A DNA stretch of 35,205 nucleotides from Deltaproteobacteria bacterium (GTDB lineage: Bacteria; Desulfobacterota; Syntrophia; Syntrophales; Smithellaceae): contig JANYAY010000150.1 of assembly GCA_025361065.1 (NCBI GenBank), forward strand, positions 1 to 35,205, read 5' to 3'. Of this stretch, positions 17,443-27,134 are shown piece after piece; the stretch's first letter is position 1; each line of letters starts with the position of its first letter. Position numbers and translations under genes: made by a program. Under the pieces are notes generated by a model. That model searched no databases. It was not told the origin of the DNA and saw nothing but the letters and a program-made list of their open reading frames with translations.

Positions 17443-17529
17443 TCCCCCTCCCCTCAATCCCCTCCCGCGAAGGGGAGGGGAAGTACAAGACGTACAAAAT
17501 ATTTCCCTCTCCCTTATGAGGGGAGAGGG
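17443..17529. repeat. Two C/G-rich hairpins after guaA
   Basis: First hairpin: CCCCTCCC (17459-17466) with GGGAGGGG (17473-17480). Second hairpin: CCCTCTCCC (17505-17513) with GGGAGAGGG (17521-17529). The first, with its leading TCCCCCTCCCCT, recurs as an imperfect direct repeat at 17883-17922, so the two copies bracket the DUF559 gene. Confidence 0.7.
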
Positions 17530-17551
17530 TTAGGGTGAGGGTGATTAACAC

Positions 17552-17938
17552 TTGTTCAAGCCCATAACAACAGCGAGAAATCTTCGAAAAAAATCGACGT
17601 GTACGTAACAGCTATTATGGTCACGGCTTAGAGCAAGACAAATTGAGGGATGTAAATTTAGAAGACAGACACCGATCGGTAAATATATCGTAGATTTTGT
17701 TTGTCATGAGGTGCGGTTAATTGTTGAAGTGGACGGCGGACAACATTTAGAAAATGTACAACAAGACAAGATAAGAGATAAATGTCTTGGAGAGCAAGGT
17801 TACAAGATTTTAAGATTCTGGAATAATGAAGTATTAACGAACATAGAGGGAGTATTAGAAGTAATCAGAGATAATTGCAAATCTCCCCCTCCCCTTAATC
17901 CACTCCCATCAAGGGAGTGGAAAATAACAGTTAGGTAA
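17552..17938 (+). pseudogene. DUF559 (PD-(D/E)XK-like) protein with an internal stop
   Basis: Reading from TTG 17552 gives ARNLRKKS, a TAA at 17606-17608 (codon 19), then QLLWSRLRARQIEGCKFRRQ, TPIGKYIVDFVCHEVRLIVE, VDGGQHLENVQQD, and GYKILRFWNNEVL. This is the full DUF559 domain, related to very-short-patch-repair-type endonucleases, with the D...E...DGxxH pattern present. Relatives have TDAEKLLW where the stop lies, so the N-terminus has decayed. The last 15 or so residues (PPPLNPLPSREW) are encoded by the C-rich repeat. The frame ends six bases before the carB GTG. Such genes often travel with these repeats. Function is unproven; it is probably a passenger. Confidence 0.75.
17883..17922. 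repeat. Second copy of the C/G-rich hairpin repeat
   Basis: TCCCCCTCCCCT followed by CCACTCCC/GGGAGTGG arms. It is an imperfect direct repeat of 17443-17482, about 440 bases away, and overlaps the end of the DUF559 frame. Confidence 0.7.
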
Positions 17939-17944
17939 GAAGAA

Positions 17945-20900
17945 GTGCCGAAAAGAACCGACATAAAAAAAATACTGCTTATCGGCTCCGGGCCGATCAT
18001 TATCAGCCAGGCCTGCGAATTCGATTATTCCGGGACACAAGCCTGTAAGGCCCTGCGCGAAGAAGGCTATGAAGTTATTTTAATCAACAGCAATCCGGCG
18101 ACAATTATGACCGACCCGGAAATGGCCAACCGCACTTATGTAGAGCCCATTACCCCGGAAGCAGTCACAAAAATTATTGCCCGCGAAAGACCGGATGCGC
18201 TCCTGCCTACACTGGGCGGGCAAACTGGGTTAAATACGGCCGTAGCACTGGCCGAAAGCGGCGTTCTGGAAAAGTACGGCGTGGAAATGATCGGCGCTTC
18301 GCTCCCTGTTATTTACAAAGCGGAAGACCGGGAAAAATTCCGCAATGCCATTGAAAAAATCGGTTTGAGAATGCCAAAGAGCGGTTTTGCCCACAACATA
18401 CCAGAAGTAATGAAAATTGCCGGGGAAATCGGTTTTCCGATAATTGTCCGGGCATCTTTTACCCTGGGCGGCACCGGCAGCGGAGTGGCTTACAACCGTG
18501 AAGAGCTCATGGAAATTGCCCAAAGCGGCCTGGATGCCAGCATTATCCAGGAAGTAATGGTTGAAGAATCCGTCCTCGGCTGGAAAGAATACGAGCTGGA
18601 AGTAATGCGCGACAAAGCGGATAATGTTGTTATTATCTGTTCTATTGAAAATTTCGACGCGATGGGCGTGCATACGGGCGAATCAATAACTGTTGCTCCG
18701 GCCCAGACGCTGACTGATCGCGAATATCAACATATGCGCGATGCGGCCATAGCCATCATGCGGGAAATCGGCGTCGAAACCGGCGGTTCCAATGTCCAGT
18801 TTGCCATCCATCCCGAGACTGGCGAAATGATCGTCGTGGAAATGAATCCCCGCGTATCGAGATCATCAGCTCTGGCTTCCAAAGCAACGGGTTTTCCGAT
18901 AGCGAAAATTGCCGCCAAACTGGCGGTGGGTTATACGCTGGATGAAATTCGCAACGACATTACCCGGGAAACAATGGCCTCGTTTGAACCGACTATCGAT
19001 TACTGTGTCGTGAAAATACCGCGCTGGACATTTGAGAAGTTCCCGGAAACGGAAGATTTATTAACAACATCGATGAAATCGGTTGGCGAAACTATGGCCA
19101 TTGGCCGTACTTTTAAAGAAGCGCTGCAAAAGGCCGTCCGTTCACTGGAAATCGGCCGTTTCAGTCTGGTATATCCGCTGCCTGAGGATCTATCGGATAA
19201 TAAAGAATTATTAAAAAGCAAACTGATAGCACCGAACTCATTGCGTTTATTTTATATAGCCGCCGCCCTCCAAAAGGGGGTAACCGTAACTGAAATACAG
19301 CAACTGACAAAAATTGATCCCTGGTTTTTACATCAGATTCGGGAAATTGTTGAGGCTGAGGAAGAATTAAAAAATTCCGTGCCTTCCGTGGAATTGCTCC
19401 AAGCGGCAAAGAAAATGGGCTTTTCCGATCGCGCTCTGGCCTATGTCTGGGGAAAAACTGAAGCGGAAATTCGCCGCTGGCGAGAAGAGGAAAAAATCAT
19501 CCCGGTATACAAGCTGGTGGATACCTGTGCCGCGGAATTTGAAGCTTATACTCCCTACTATTATTCTACCTATGAGACGGAAAACGAAACACGCCCTTCC
19601 GTCAAAAAGAAAGTGGCCATTATCGGCGGCGGCCCTAATCGCATCGGTCAGGGTATTGAATTTGACTACTGCTGTGTTCACGCTTCCTTTGCCTTGAGGG
19701 AAGAGGGCATAGAGAGCATCATGATCAACTCTAATCCGGAAACAGTCAGTACCGATTATGATACTTCCGACAAACTCTTCTTTGAGCCGGTTACACTCGA
19801 AGATGTTTTACATATTTTGCAGGCAGAGAAACCGGAAGGGGTAATCGTCCAGTTTGGCGGCCAGACGCCCCTGAATCTGGCCCGCGGACTGGAAGCCGCA
19901 GGAGTTCCTATTCTCGGTACTTCACCCGATGCTATTGACCGGGCGGAAAATCGCGACCGCTTTCAGGAAATTGTCAGAAAGCTTAATCTTAACCAGCCGG
20001 ACAATGACACGGCAAGAACAATAGAAGACGCACTGATCGCGGCCGAACGAATCGGCTATCCGGTGCTGGTACGTCCTTCTTATGTGCTGGGCGGCCGTTC
20101 CATGGAAATCGTTTACGACCCGGAAACGCTGACATCTTTCATGGGTAAGGCAATGCTGGTTTCTCCGGATCATCCGATACTGATCGATAAGTTTTTAGAA
20201 GACGCCATTGAAATTGACGTCGATGCCCTGAGCGACGGGACAAATACGGTAGTGGCCGGTATCATGGAGCATATCGAAGAGGCGGGAATTCATTCCGGCG
20301 ACAGCGCCTGTATTTTGCCGCCGCTCACCATACCTGCCGGTTTACTGGAGTTAATCGAAAAGCAAACAATAATGCTGGCCCGTGAATTAAAGGTCGTCGG
20401 CCTCATGAATATTCAGTATGCCATTAAAGAGGGGACATTGTATGTTCTGGAAGTTAATCCCCGGGCATCCCGCACTGTACCCTTTGTCAGTAAAGCTATT
20501 GGCGTTCCTCTGGCCAAGCTCGCCACCAAGGTCATGCTCGGGAAAACTCTTCCCCAATTGGGTTTTACTAAAACCATCAAACCGGAATATGTTTCAGTCA
20601 AGGAGGCTGTCTTCCCTTTTAACCGCTTTCCCAATGTAGATATTCTGCTGGGGCCGGAAATGAAATCCACCGGTGAGGTCATGGGTATCGACCATTCTTT
20701 CGGGTTAGCTTTTGCCAAGTCGCAAATGGCGGCCGGTTTCAAAATGCCTGTTGCCGGCACTGTATTTATCAGTGCGCACGATTATCATAAAGACAAAATA
20801 GTGCCGGTTGCCAAGATCTTCCAGGAGATCGGGTTCAAAATACTGGCCACGCGCGGGACAGCCGAACATCTGGAAAAGCATGGCATTAAAGCGCAGATGG

Positions 20901-21157
20901 TTTTTAAAGTCAGCGAGGGCCGGCCGAATATTATTGATCACATTAAAAACGGCGATATTTCCATGGTAATCAATACCAGCCTCGGGCGTAAATCTACCCG
21001 CGACGCTTATCATATCCGGCGGGGCGCGCTTACTTATAACATTCTTTACACGACGACCATCGCCGGCGCACGCGCTTTATGTGAGGCCACGCAGGCAATT
21101 ATTAACGAAGATTGGCAGGTGTGTTCGTTGCAGGAATACCATAACAAAGGTTGCTAA
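17945..21157 (+). CDS. carB: Carbamoyl-phosphate synthase large chain
   Basis: A 1070-residue enzyme that makes carbamoyl phosphate from bicarbonate, ATP and the ammonia supplied by CarA. It has the duplicated architecture of the family: a first ATP-grasp half ([20 protein letters not shown], then [26 protein letters not shown]), an oligomerisation segment around residues 400-550, a second ATP-grasp half ([48 protein letters not shown]), and a C-terminal MGS-like allosteric domain (about 935-1070). GTG 17945 is the only start after the in-frame stop of the DUF559 frame six bases upstream, and [11 protein letters not shown] is the usual CarB beginning. No strong ribosome binding site is visible, perhaps because the DUF559 cassette replaced the original leader. 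Confidence 0.97.
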   Translation: MPKRTDIKKILLIGSGPIIISQACEFDYSGTQACKALREEGYEVILINSNPATIMTDPEMANRTYVEPITPEAVTKIIARERPDALLPTLGGQTGLNTAVALAESGVLEKYGVEMIGASLPVIYKAEDREKFRNAIEKIGLRMPKSGFAHNIPEVMKIAGEIGFPIIVRASFTLGGTGSGVAYNREELMEIAQSGLDASIIQEVMVEESVLGWKEYELEVMRDKADNVVIICSIENFDAMGVHTGESITVAPAQTLTDREYQHMRDAAIAIMREIGVETGGSNVQFAIHPETGEMIVVEMNPRVSRSSALASKATGFPIAKIAAKLAVGYTLDEIRNDITRETMASFEPTIDYCVVKIPRWTFEKFPETEDLLTTSMKSVGETMAIGRTFKEALQKAVRSLEIGRFSLVYPLPEDLSDNKELLKSKLIAPNSLRLFYIAAALQKGVTVTEIQQLTKIDPWFLHQIREIVEAEEELKNSVPSVELLQAAKKMGFSDRALAYVWGKTEAEIRRWREEEKIIPVYKLVDTCAAEFEAYTPYYYSTYETENETRPSVKKKVAIIGGGPNRIGQGIEFDYCCVHASFALREEGIESIMINSNPETVSTDYDTSDKLFFEPVTLEDVLHILQAEKPEGVIVQFGGQTPLNLARGLEAAGVPILGTSPDAIDRAENRDRFQEIVRKLNLNQPDNDTARTIEDALIAAERIGYPVLVRPSYVLGGRSMEIVYDPETLTSFMGKAMLVSPDHPILIDKFLEDAIEIDVDALSDGTNTVVAGIMEHIEEAGIHSGDSACILPPLTIPAGLLELIEKQTIMLARELKVVGLMNIQYAIKEGTLYVLEVNPRASRTVPFVSKAIGVPLAKLATKVMLGKTLPQLGFTKTIKPEYVSVKEAVFPFNRFPNVDILLGPEMKSTGEVMGIDHSFGLAFAKSQMAAGFKMPVAGTVFISAHDYHKDKIVPVAKIFQEIGFKILATRGTAEHLEKHGIKAQMVFKVSEGRPNIIDHIKNGDISMVINTSLGRKSTRDAYHIRRGALTYNILYTTTIAGARALCEATQAIINEDWQVCSLQEYHNKGC

Positions 21158-21160
21158 GAT

Positions 21161-22588
21161 ATGAACGAAGATTATAATTCAAATGAGTCCGGCCGTCCCC
21201 GCGAGGAATGCGGCATTTTTGCCATTTACGGCCATGAGGAAGCATCGCGGCTGACATTTTTCGGGCTTTTTGCCTTGCAGCACCGCGGCCAGGAATCGGC
21301 CGGTATTGTCAGCTCCGACGGCTGCCAGGTCTGGGATCATAAGGGCATGGGGCTCGCTTCCGAAGTTTTCAAGGAACCTACCCTGCAAAAACTCCCCGGC
21401 AAATTAGCCATCGGTCATGTCCGCTATTCCACAACCGGTTCTTCCGTTCTTTCCAATGCCCAGCCTTTTCTGGTACATTTTGCCGATGAGTATTATGCCC
21501 TGGCGCATAACGGGAATATAATTAATGCCCAGCAATTGCGGCAGGAGTTGGAAAGCAGCGGGTCGATCTTTCAATCGACAATGGACAGCGAAATAATTAT
21601 TCATCTGATGGCGCCGCACTTGAAGGATGGCTTGGAAAAAGCTCTGGTTGTCGCTCTTTCCCGGGTCGAAGGAGCATACAGCATCATCATGCTCACCCGT
21701 AATAAAATCATTGCCGCCCGCGATCCCAGGGGGTTCAGGCCTCTGGCGCTGGGCAAACTCAACGGCAGCTTCGTTGTCGCCTCGGAAACCTGTGCCTTTG
21801 ATCTTGTTGCCGCCAAATATATCCGTGATGTTAATCCCGGTGAAATAATCATTATTGATGAAGACGGCTGCAAAAGCCTGCAACCCTTTCCCGTGGTAAA
21901 ACCATGTCATTGTATCTTTGAATTAATTTATTTCGCCCGCCCCGACAGCCAGATTTTCGGTCAGAATGTATATTTGTGCCGGAAACGCTTAGGCCACGAA
22001 CTGGCGCGCGAATATATTCCCAATGTTGATATTGTCATGCCCTTCCCCGATTCCGGCAACTATGCCGCGCTGGGTTACGCCGAAGAGTCCGGCATTACCT
22101 TTGAAATGGGAATGATTCGCAATCATTATGTCGGCAGAACATTTATCCAGCCGACCCAGCTCATGCGTGATTTTGGCGTGCGGGTAAAACTCAATCCCGT
22201 GCGGCCGCTCCTGGCCGGCAAAAAAGTATTAATAGTTGAAGATTCAATTATTCGCGGCACCACCAGCCGCAACCGCGTCGAGAATTTACGGGGAATCGGC
22301 GTTAAAGAAATCCATATGGGCATCAGTTGTCCGCCCACTACTCACCCCTGCCCCTATGGCATTGATTTTTCTTCCAAAGGAGAATTGCTGGCGGCAAAAA
22401 AGGGTAATGAAAAAGACATTGCCGATTTCATCGGCCTGGATTCTCTGCATTACCTGACAGTGGAGGGCATGGTTCGGGCCACCGGGATGAATGAAGACTG
22501 TTTCTGTCTGGCCTGCTATACCGGCAATTACCCTCTCGCTCCCCCGGAGGCCATCAATAAGTTTTGCCTGGAGCAGAAATTGCTATAA
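21161..22588 (+). CDS. purF: Amidophosphoribosyltransferase
   Basis: A 475-residue enzyme of the first committed purine step, moving glutamine amide nitrogen to PRPP. A 16-residue propeptide precedes the N-terminal nucleophile Cys17 (REECGIFAIYG). Further motifs: LQHRGQESAGI, GHVRYSTTG, HNGNI, and the PRPP loop VLIVEDSIIRGTTSRN. Cys residues in KPCHCIFE, GISCPPTTHPCP and CFCLACYTG correspond to the [4Fe-4S] ligands and propeptide processing of the B. subtilis type. The ATG lies three bases after the carB stop, so the two are in one operon. Confidence 0.96.
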   Translation: MNEDYNSNESGRPREECGIFAIYGHEEASRLTFFGLFALQHRGQESAGIVSSDGCQVWDHKGMGLASEVFKEPTLQKLPGKLAIGHVRYSTTGSSVLSNAQPFLVHFADEYYALAHNGNIINAQQLRQELESSGSIFQSTMDSEIIIHLMAPHLKDGLEKALVVALSRVEGAYSIIMLTRNKIIAARDPRGFRPLALGKLNGSFVVASETCAFDLVAAKYIRDVNPGEIIIIDEDGCKSLQPFPVVKPCHCIFELIYFARPDSQIFGQNVYLCRKRLGHELAREYIPNVDIVMPFPDSGNYAALGYAEESGITFEMGMIRNHYVGRTFIQPTQLMRDFGVRVKLNPVRPLLAGKKVLIVEDSIIRGTTSRNRVENLRGIGVKEIHMGISCPPTTHPCPYGIDFSSKGELLAAKKGNEKDIADFIGLDSLHYLTVEGMVRATGMNEDCFCLACYTGNYPLAPPEAINKFCLEQKLL

Positions 22589-22620
22589 ATGTGTCCCTAC
22601 AACTTAGTATGTCAATAATT

Positions 22621-22708
22621 AAGTATACTGCTCAGGAATTCCCCTTTCAGCTTCGTTATAATCTAGTATACTATACCCGGAATTCTTAGTATACTGTCCC
22701 GGAAATTC
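22621..22708 (+). repeat. Three short repeats with GTATACT core upstream of the CoA-transferase gene
   Basis: Copies at 22621-22641 (AAGTATACTGCTCAGGAATT), 22664-22685 (TAGTATACTATACCCGGAAT) and 22687-22708 (TAGTATACTGTCCCGGAAAT). The last two are in tandem at a 23-base period. A TATAAT at 22657-22662 has no convincing -35. They may be operators or a decayed repeat array. Confidence 0.5.
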
Positions 22709-22730
22709 TTAGACAAAAAGGATAAAAATT

Positions 22731-24593
22731 ATGTGGAAGGATAAAATCGTTTCTCCAAAAGAAATTCTCTCTAAAATAGAACCGGGCATGACGATTTTTA
22801 TCGGCACGGGAATGGCCGAACCGCGGACGCTGGTTAAGAATCTCATGACTTCGGAAGAATATAACCTGCAGGATTTGGAATTAATTCAACTTGTAAGTAT
22901 CGGGGATACGATACCCATTGATGAAAGATATTCACGGAAATTTCGCCTGAGGACATTTTTTTCCGGCTGGATTGCCTCGGAGGCCGTCAGCGCGGGCAGA
23001 GTTGATCTTATTCCCAGCAGATTTTCCAAAATCCCTTCGCTGTTCAAATCGGGGGCCATCCATATCGACGCGACCTTCATTCAAATTTCACCGCCGGATG
23101 AAAACGGTTACGCCTGTCTGATCGGCGTGGATGTAGAACGGCAGGCTATGGAATCCGCTCATCTGGTTGTCGGCGAGATTAATGAACGCGCTCCCCGCAT
23201 CATGGGTGATACGCTGGTTCACGTGGATGAATTCAACTATTTTGTCAATTCCACGGAGCTTCCCCTTTATATTCCCCGTTGGCCGCTGGCGGATGTATTT
23301 TTGAAAATCGCCGCGAATATAGCAACTGTAGTTGCAGACAGAAGTTGCATATCTTTTGGCATAGGGCCTCTCTACGAAGCCCTGTCCGTGCAATTGGCCA
23401 CAAAAAAGAACCTGGGTGTCCATTCGCCTTTTTTCACCGATTCCCTGATGGACCTTGTAAAGAGCGGTGCCGTAACTAACCGTTACAAAGGTGTTTTTCG
23501 CGGCAAATGTTCCTCGTCTTATCTGATGGGCAGCGAAAAATTAATGCGCTGGCTGGATCGCAATCCGCTTGTCGACTTTCAACCGGAAGACGTGATTACC
23601 GATCCGAAGGTAATCGGCAGCAATGACCGGATGATCGCCATTCTTCCGGCAAGAAGAATTGATTTGACGGGGAATGTCGCCCTCCACAGCGGCAAGGGAA
23701 ATGTTACCGCCGGTCCGGGGAATGTGCAGGAACTTTTTATAGGTGCGTCGCTTTCGAAAAACGGCCGCACAATCTTCGGCCTGCCCAGCCGCAACCTCAA
23801 AGGCATGCCGAATATTGTCCTGTCTGTTGATAATATGCCTTTTCAGTTTACCAATCGTGAATCCATGGATCTGGTCGCAACAGAATACGGAGTCGCTTAT
23901 CTTATTGGAAAGACAATGCGTGAGCGCGCGCAGGAACTGATTGATATTGCGCATCCCGATGACCGGGCAGAACTGGTCTCGCAAGCCAAAGAAGCAAAAT
24001 TGCTTTACGCCGACCAGATATTTTTGCCCGAATCAGGGTCTCTTTACCCTTCTAAAGTATGCGTTACCCATGAATTTAAAGACGGTCTGAAGGTTTGTTT
24101 CCGGCCGATAAAACCTTCTGATGAAGAAAAGATGCGCGACCTGTTCTATCGCTTTTCGGACCAGGCCGTTTATTCCCGGTATTTCAGTTCGATAAAAACA
24201 ATGCCCCATAAAAAAATGCAGGAATATGTTAACGTGAATTACCGTTTGGTGATGTCTATTGTAGGCGTTGTCGAGGTCTCTCCCGGCACGGAAAAAATCA
24301 TTGCCGAGGCGCGTTACGCCCGCATGAAACAGGATATCTTTGCCGACACGGCATTTATTGTTGACGAAGAGTATCAGGGCCAGGGCATCGCTTCGTATCT
24401 TTTTGAATTATTGATTCGCACAGCTCGCGAGGAGGGCATTGCGGGCTTCACCGCCGACGTTCTGGCATCTAATAAATCAATGTTGAAAGTATTTGAAAAG
24501 GCACCATTCCCCGTTCAGACTGTTCTTTCCAGGGGCATCTATGAATTAACCATACCCTTCACTCCTTTGTCGGATTTGCAGGAAAAAGATTAA
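22731..24593 (+). CDS. Acetyl-CoA hydrolase/CoA-transferase fused to GNAT acetyltransferase
   Basis: A 620-residue two-domain protein. Residues about 1-435 match the acetyl-CoA hydrolase/transferase family (Cat1/4-hydroxybutyrate CoA-transferase-like): GMTIFIGTGMAEP, FIQISPPDENGYACLIGVDV, a second half with FGIGPLYEAL, GGxGN-type NVTAGPGNVQELF, and TEYGVAYLIGKTMRERA. Residues about 450-610 form a GNAT N-acetyltransferase with the acetyl-CoA loop EEYQGQGIASYLF. The first domain would move CoA between acyl groups; the second would acetylate a protein or small molecule. Coupling them suggests acyl-CoA sensing or autoregulation (inference). It stands alone after purF, with its own 142-base leader containing GTATACT repeats. 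Confidence 0.85.
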   Translation: MWKDKIVSPKEILSKIEPGMTIFIGTGMAEPRTLVKNLMTSEEYNLQDLELIQLVSIGDTIPIDERYSRKFRLRTFFSGWIASEAVSAGRVDLIPSRFSKIPSLFKSGAIHIDATFIQISPPDENGYACLIGVDVERQAMESAHLVVGEINERAPRIMGDTLVHVDEFNYFVNSTELPLYIPRWPLADVFLKIAANIATVVADRSCISFGIGPLYEALSVQLATKKNLGVHSPFFTDSLMDLVKSGAVTNRYKGVFRGKCSSSYLMGSEKLMRWLDRNPLVDFQPEDVITDPKVIGSNDRMIAILPARRIDLTGNVALHSGKGNVTAGPGNVQELFIGASLSKNGRTIFGLPSRNLKGMPNIVLSVDNMPFQFTNRESMDLVATEYGVAYLIGKTMRERAQELIDIAHPDDRAELVSQAKEAKLLYADQIFLPESGSLYPSKVCVTHEFKDGLKVCFRPIKPSDEEKMRDLFYRFSDQAVYSRYFSSIKTMPHKKMQEYVNVNYRLVMSIVGVVEVSPGTEKIIAEARYARMKQDIFADTAFIVDEEYQGQGIASYLFELLIRTAREEGIAGFTADVLASNKSMLKVFEKAPFPVQTVLSRGIYELTIPFTPLSDLQEKD

Positions 24594-24602
24594 AATTTAA
24601 GG

Positions 24603-25094
24603 CTATTCTTTTGCTGCAGAGCGGCTGATAACAACTTCGCAATAAGCGTCACCCCGATTGAGATTCTTCGTGTGGGACACGGTCAGCGGAAAATCTTTGC
24701 CGAAGAGACCGCGGGCAAGACCCTGGTAGGTTTCAACTGTCGCAATGCCGCAATCGGCAACGCCCGCTTTGGCGATTGCTTTCTGCGTTTCACAGTCCGT
24801 TACCTTTACGGTGATGATATCGCCGTTTACAGCAACGCTTCTTCCCTCAATCTTCATGACCGTACTGAAAATCTCCAGGGCATCCAGAAAACTCCCGGGC
24901 CATACCGGGTCTGGTAAAAACCTCTCTCTCATATTTTTCCCGATGACATAGGAAAAACGTTTCCAGGCCGCCACGTCCACATCCCATGCGACGTCCTTGC
25001 CCATTTTTTCCGCCAGCGCGAGAAACCAGGCTCCGTCCAGCCGGACAAGGGCCAACCGGGAAATATCAAATAATTGTTCTGTTGTCAGATGCAT
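24603..25094 (-). CDS. Uncharacterised 163-residue protein (DUF6125-like)
   Basis: A soluble protein with no signal peptide or membrane segment. It recalls a family of small anaerobe proteins (DUF6125, related to L-2-amino-thiazoline-4-carboxylate hydrolase-like sequences), but I am unsure of the assignment. Visible features: an N-terminal helical part (LFDISRLALVRLDGAWFLALAEKMG), a conserved-looking W/R stretch (AAWKRFSYVIGKNMRERF), and a C-terminal beta-rich part with two cysteines (VTDCETQKAI, VADCGIATVE). The ATG at 25094 follows GGAAGGAGAT. It converges on the CoA-transferase gene with nine bases between stops. Function unknown. Confidence 0.65.
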   Translation of the reverse strand: MHLTTEQLFDISRLALVRLDGAWFLALAEKMGKDVAWDVDVAAWKRFSYVIGKNMRERFLPDPVWPGSFLDALEIFSTVMKIEGRSVAVNGDIITVKVTDCETQKAIAKAGVADCGIATVETYQGLARGLFGKDFPLTVSHTKNLNRGDAYCEVVISRSAAKE

Positions 25095-25382
25095 CGCGAT
25101 TATCTCCTTCCCTTACAGCAATCGTACGGGCGACTCTGATCTATTTTCCTATCGCCTCGATATTATCCTTGTTGGATAAGTGGAATAATGCATTCTCTAT
25201 TACATAAACCGGCAGCGGAGTCAATCCGCCCCACAAAGTTTGTGCCGGCAACATTTTTCTTTCATTGATTTATTCAGGAAAGTCCCTCTTTTGGGTGACA
25301 TGCGGAAAGCTTTGCACAAAGTCTCTAATTGTCATACCGGCGAAGAGGCTGTGTCAAATTAGGATAAAACAGCTTCAAAATT

Positions 25383-25409
25383 GTCATACCGGCGAAGGCC
25401 GGTATCCAG
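25383..25409. repeat. CCGGC-type palindromic repeat
   Basis: ATACCGGC-GAAG-GCCGGTAT palindrome flanked by GTC and CCAG. Another copy is at 34875-34901, and a half copy is at 25331-25346. It is of the widespread class that reads as VIPAKAGIQ when translated. Confidence 0.75.
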
Positions 25410-25426
25410 ACGTCGTCCCGACGAAA

Positions 25427-25585
25427 GAGACTGTGTCGCAATTACTTTTTGGTCATTCCGGGCAAGCGAAGCGCGACCCGGAATCCAGTATTATCAGTAT
25501 GTTCTGGATGCCGATTCGCGTGCCCTTTAGGGTATTCATCGGCATGACGCTATTGATAGCACTTTTTCTATTACGAAACAGTCTC
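25427..25585. mobile_element. MITE-like element, copy 1
   Basis: 159 bases bounded by GAGACTGTGTCGCAAT (25427-25442) and ATTACGAAACAGTCTC (25570-25585), which match as inverted repeats at 14 of 16 positions. The inside has no reading frame but contains a GGTCATTCCGGG/CCCGGAATCC-type palindrome. Confidence 0.65.
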
Positions 25586-25747
25586 GCGGGTCGGCATCCA
25601 GGCCTTATTAAATATACTGGATTCTCGCTTATCAAGTACGGGGCAGGCTCAAAGTCGCGCTTTGCTGGAATATAATCCGGCGCATGCTGGACGGAATGAC
25701 TGCGAGAGCTTTAACTTAAATAATTTCCACACAGGAGGAATAGAATA

Positions 25748-26950
25748 ATGGCTGGTGCAGAGCTAATTGGAAAAGAAGAAATTAAGGAAGTAATGGATGT
25801 GCTCGAAACGGGCATCCTGATGCGTTACAATTTTGATAAGGAAAGAAACGGCGTTTTTAAAGTTCGAGAATTTGAAGAGGCGTTTGCCAAATATTGTGGC
25901 GCTTCTTACGCTCTGGGTGTTACCTCCGGTTCGTCGGCGCTGAAAGTTGCGCTCACCGCACTTGATGTTGGTCCCGGAGATGAAGTGCTGGTGCCCGCCT
26001 TTACATTTCTGGCGACTTATGAAGCAGTTATGGAAGTCGGGGCCATTCCCGTTATGGTGGATATTGACGAGACACTCAATCTTGATCCAAAAGAAATTGA
26101 AAAGAAAAAAACGCAATATACCAAAGCGGTCATTCCTGTGCACATGTGCGGTTCGGCGGCCAACATTGATAAAATTATGGAGGTTGCCCGCAAAAATAAA
26201 CTGCTGGTTTTGGAGGATAACGCCCAAGGGTGTGGAGCAAGCTTTCAGGGTAAAAAGCTGGGCAGCTTCGGCGATATGGGAATTTTCAGTTTTGACTATG
26301 TGAAAACCCTGACTACCGGTGAAGGTGGCATGATTATTACCAACAACCTTGATTTGTATCACCGTGCGGAATGGTATCACGACCACGGCCACGATCATAA
26401 TCCCAAAGTTGGCCGGGGACTGGAAGGGAGAACTATTCTTGGTTTTAACTATCGGATGAACGAGTTGCAGGGAGCGTTGGGTCTGGCGCAATTGCGCAAG
26501 CTCGATTATATTGTTGCCGAGCAGCAGAAAAACAAAAAGATTATTAAAGATGCTCTGGCGCAAGTCCAAGGTATGGGTTTCCGTCATCTGCCCGATCCCG
26601 CAGGAGATTCCGCCACGTTTTTAGCATTTAATCTGCCGGATGAAGATAAAGCGCAAAGATTCCAGAATATGCTGAGTGCTGAAGGTGTCGATACCGTCTG
26701 CTACAAGAGAAATGCCTGGCATTATGTTCCGAACTGGGAACACTTCCTGGCGCGCTCAACGGCGAATTCCAAAAAATATCCGTTTACGGATCCGACATAC
26801 AAAGGCAAGGTTCAATACTTAAGAGAAAGTATTCCTCAGGCGGAAGATATTTTAGGCCGCACACTGGTAATGGGTTTATCGGTGAAGATGAGTCCGGAAA
26901 AACTGAATCAGATTAAGAAGGGGATAGAACAGGCCGCGAAAAATATGTAA
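25748..26950 (+). CDS. kdnA: DegT/DnrJ/EryC1/StrS aminotransferase, probable KdnA
   Basis: A 400-residue PLP-dependent sugar aminotransferase. Motifs: GVTSGSSALKVALTAL, GDEVLVPAFTFLAT, PVHMCG, LEDNAQGCGA (Asp157 for the pyridine nitrogen), PLP lysine Lys186 in FSFDYVKTLTTGEGG, and GFNYRMNELQGALGLAQL. The HDHGHDHNP stretch near residue 210 is, in my recollection, typical of KdnA, which transaminates 8-oxo-Kdo to 8-amino-8-deoxy-Kdo (Kdo8N) for lipopolysaccharide. The nearby kdsB supports this; a KdnB dehydrogenase is not in the window. Other nucleotide-sugar aminotransferase roles remain possible. AGGAGG precedes the ATG. Confidence 0.75.
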   Translation: MAGAELIGKEEIKEVMDVLETGILMRYNFDKERNGVFKVREFEEAFAKYCGASYALGVTSGSSALKVALTALDVGPGDEVLVPAFTFLATYEAVMEVGAIPVMVDIDETLNLDPKEIEKKKTQYTKAVIPVHMCGSAANIDKIMEVARKNKLLVLEDNAQGCGASFQGKKLGSFGDMGIFSFDYVKTLTTGEGGMIITNNLDLYHRAEWYHDHGHDHNPKVGRGLEGRTILGFNYRMNELQGALGLAQLRKLDYIVAEQQKNKKIIKDALAQVQGMGFRHLPDPAGDSATFLAFNLPDEDKAQRFQNMLSAEGVDTVCYKRNAWHYVPNWEHFLARSTANSKKYPFTDPTYKGKVQYLRESIPQAEDILGRTLVMGLSVKMSPEKLNQIKKGIEQAAKNM

Positions 26951-26988
26951 TTTCCCCTTTCCCAATCAAGCGCTACCTTTGTTGGCGT

Positions 26989-27090
26989 TGTTGACGGCTT
27001 CCTCAACGTATGTATAACGCGTGACCTTCAGGTTATACGTCTCGTCGCCCTCCTCCTAGCCGCCGCGGTATCATCTATGATTTGGAAAGG
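26989..27090 (+). repeat. Dispersed repeat CCTCAACGTATG, copy 1
   Basis: Contains GACGGCTTCCTCAACGTATG, then CTCGTCGCCCTCC, then CCGCCGCGGTATCATCTATG. Related copies are at 31458-31642 (same strand, with extra sequence inserted) and 35005-35060 (opposite strand). It lies between the aminotransferase stop and the terminator. Confidence 0.65.
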
Positions 27091-27134
27091 GAATAATTTG
27101 GGATGTGCCATTACAGAGACAGTATAATATAAAT

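Larger units (their letters stand above)
25095..25747. other. Repeat-filled intergenic region
   Basis: No gene. It contains the palindrome GTCATACCGGCGAAGGCC... at 25383-25409 and a partial copy at 25331-25346. It also holds a MITE-like element at 25427-25585 and a stretch at 25613-25650 (ATACTGGATTC to GTACGGGGCAGGCTC) that recurs at 34913-34950. The ribosome binding site of the next gene, AGGAGG, is at about 25734-25739. Confidence 0.7.

Noticed and set aside
25763-26587. A 274-codon open frame on the minus strand, antisense to the aminotransferase gene
   Set aside because: Phe/Asn/His-rich shadow of a conserved coding sequence with no start signals.
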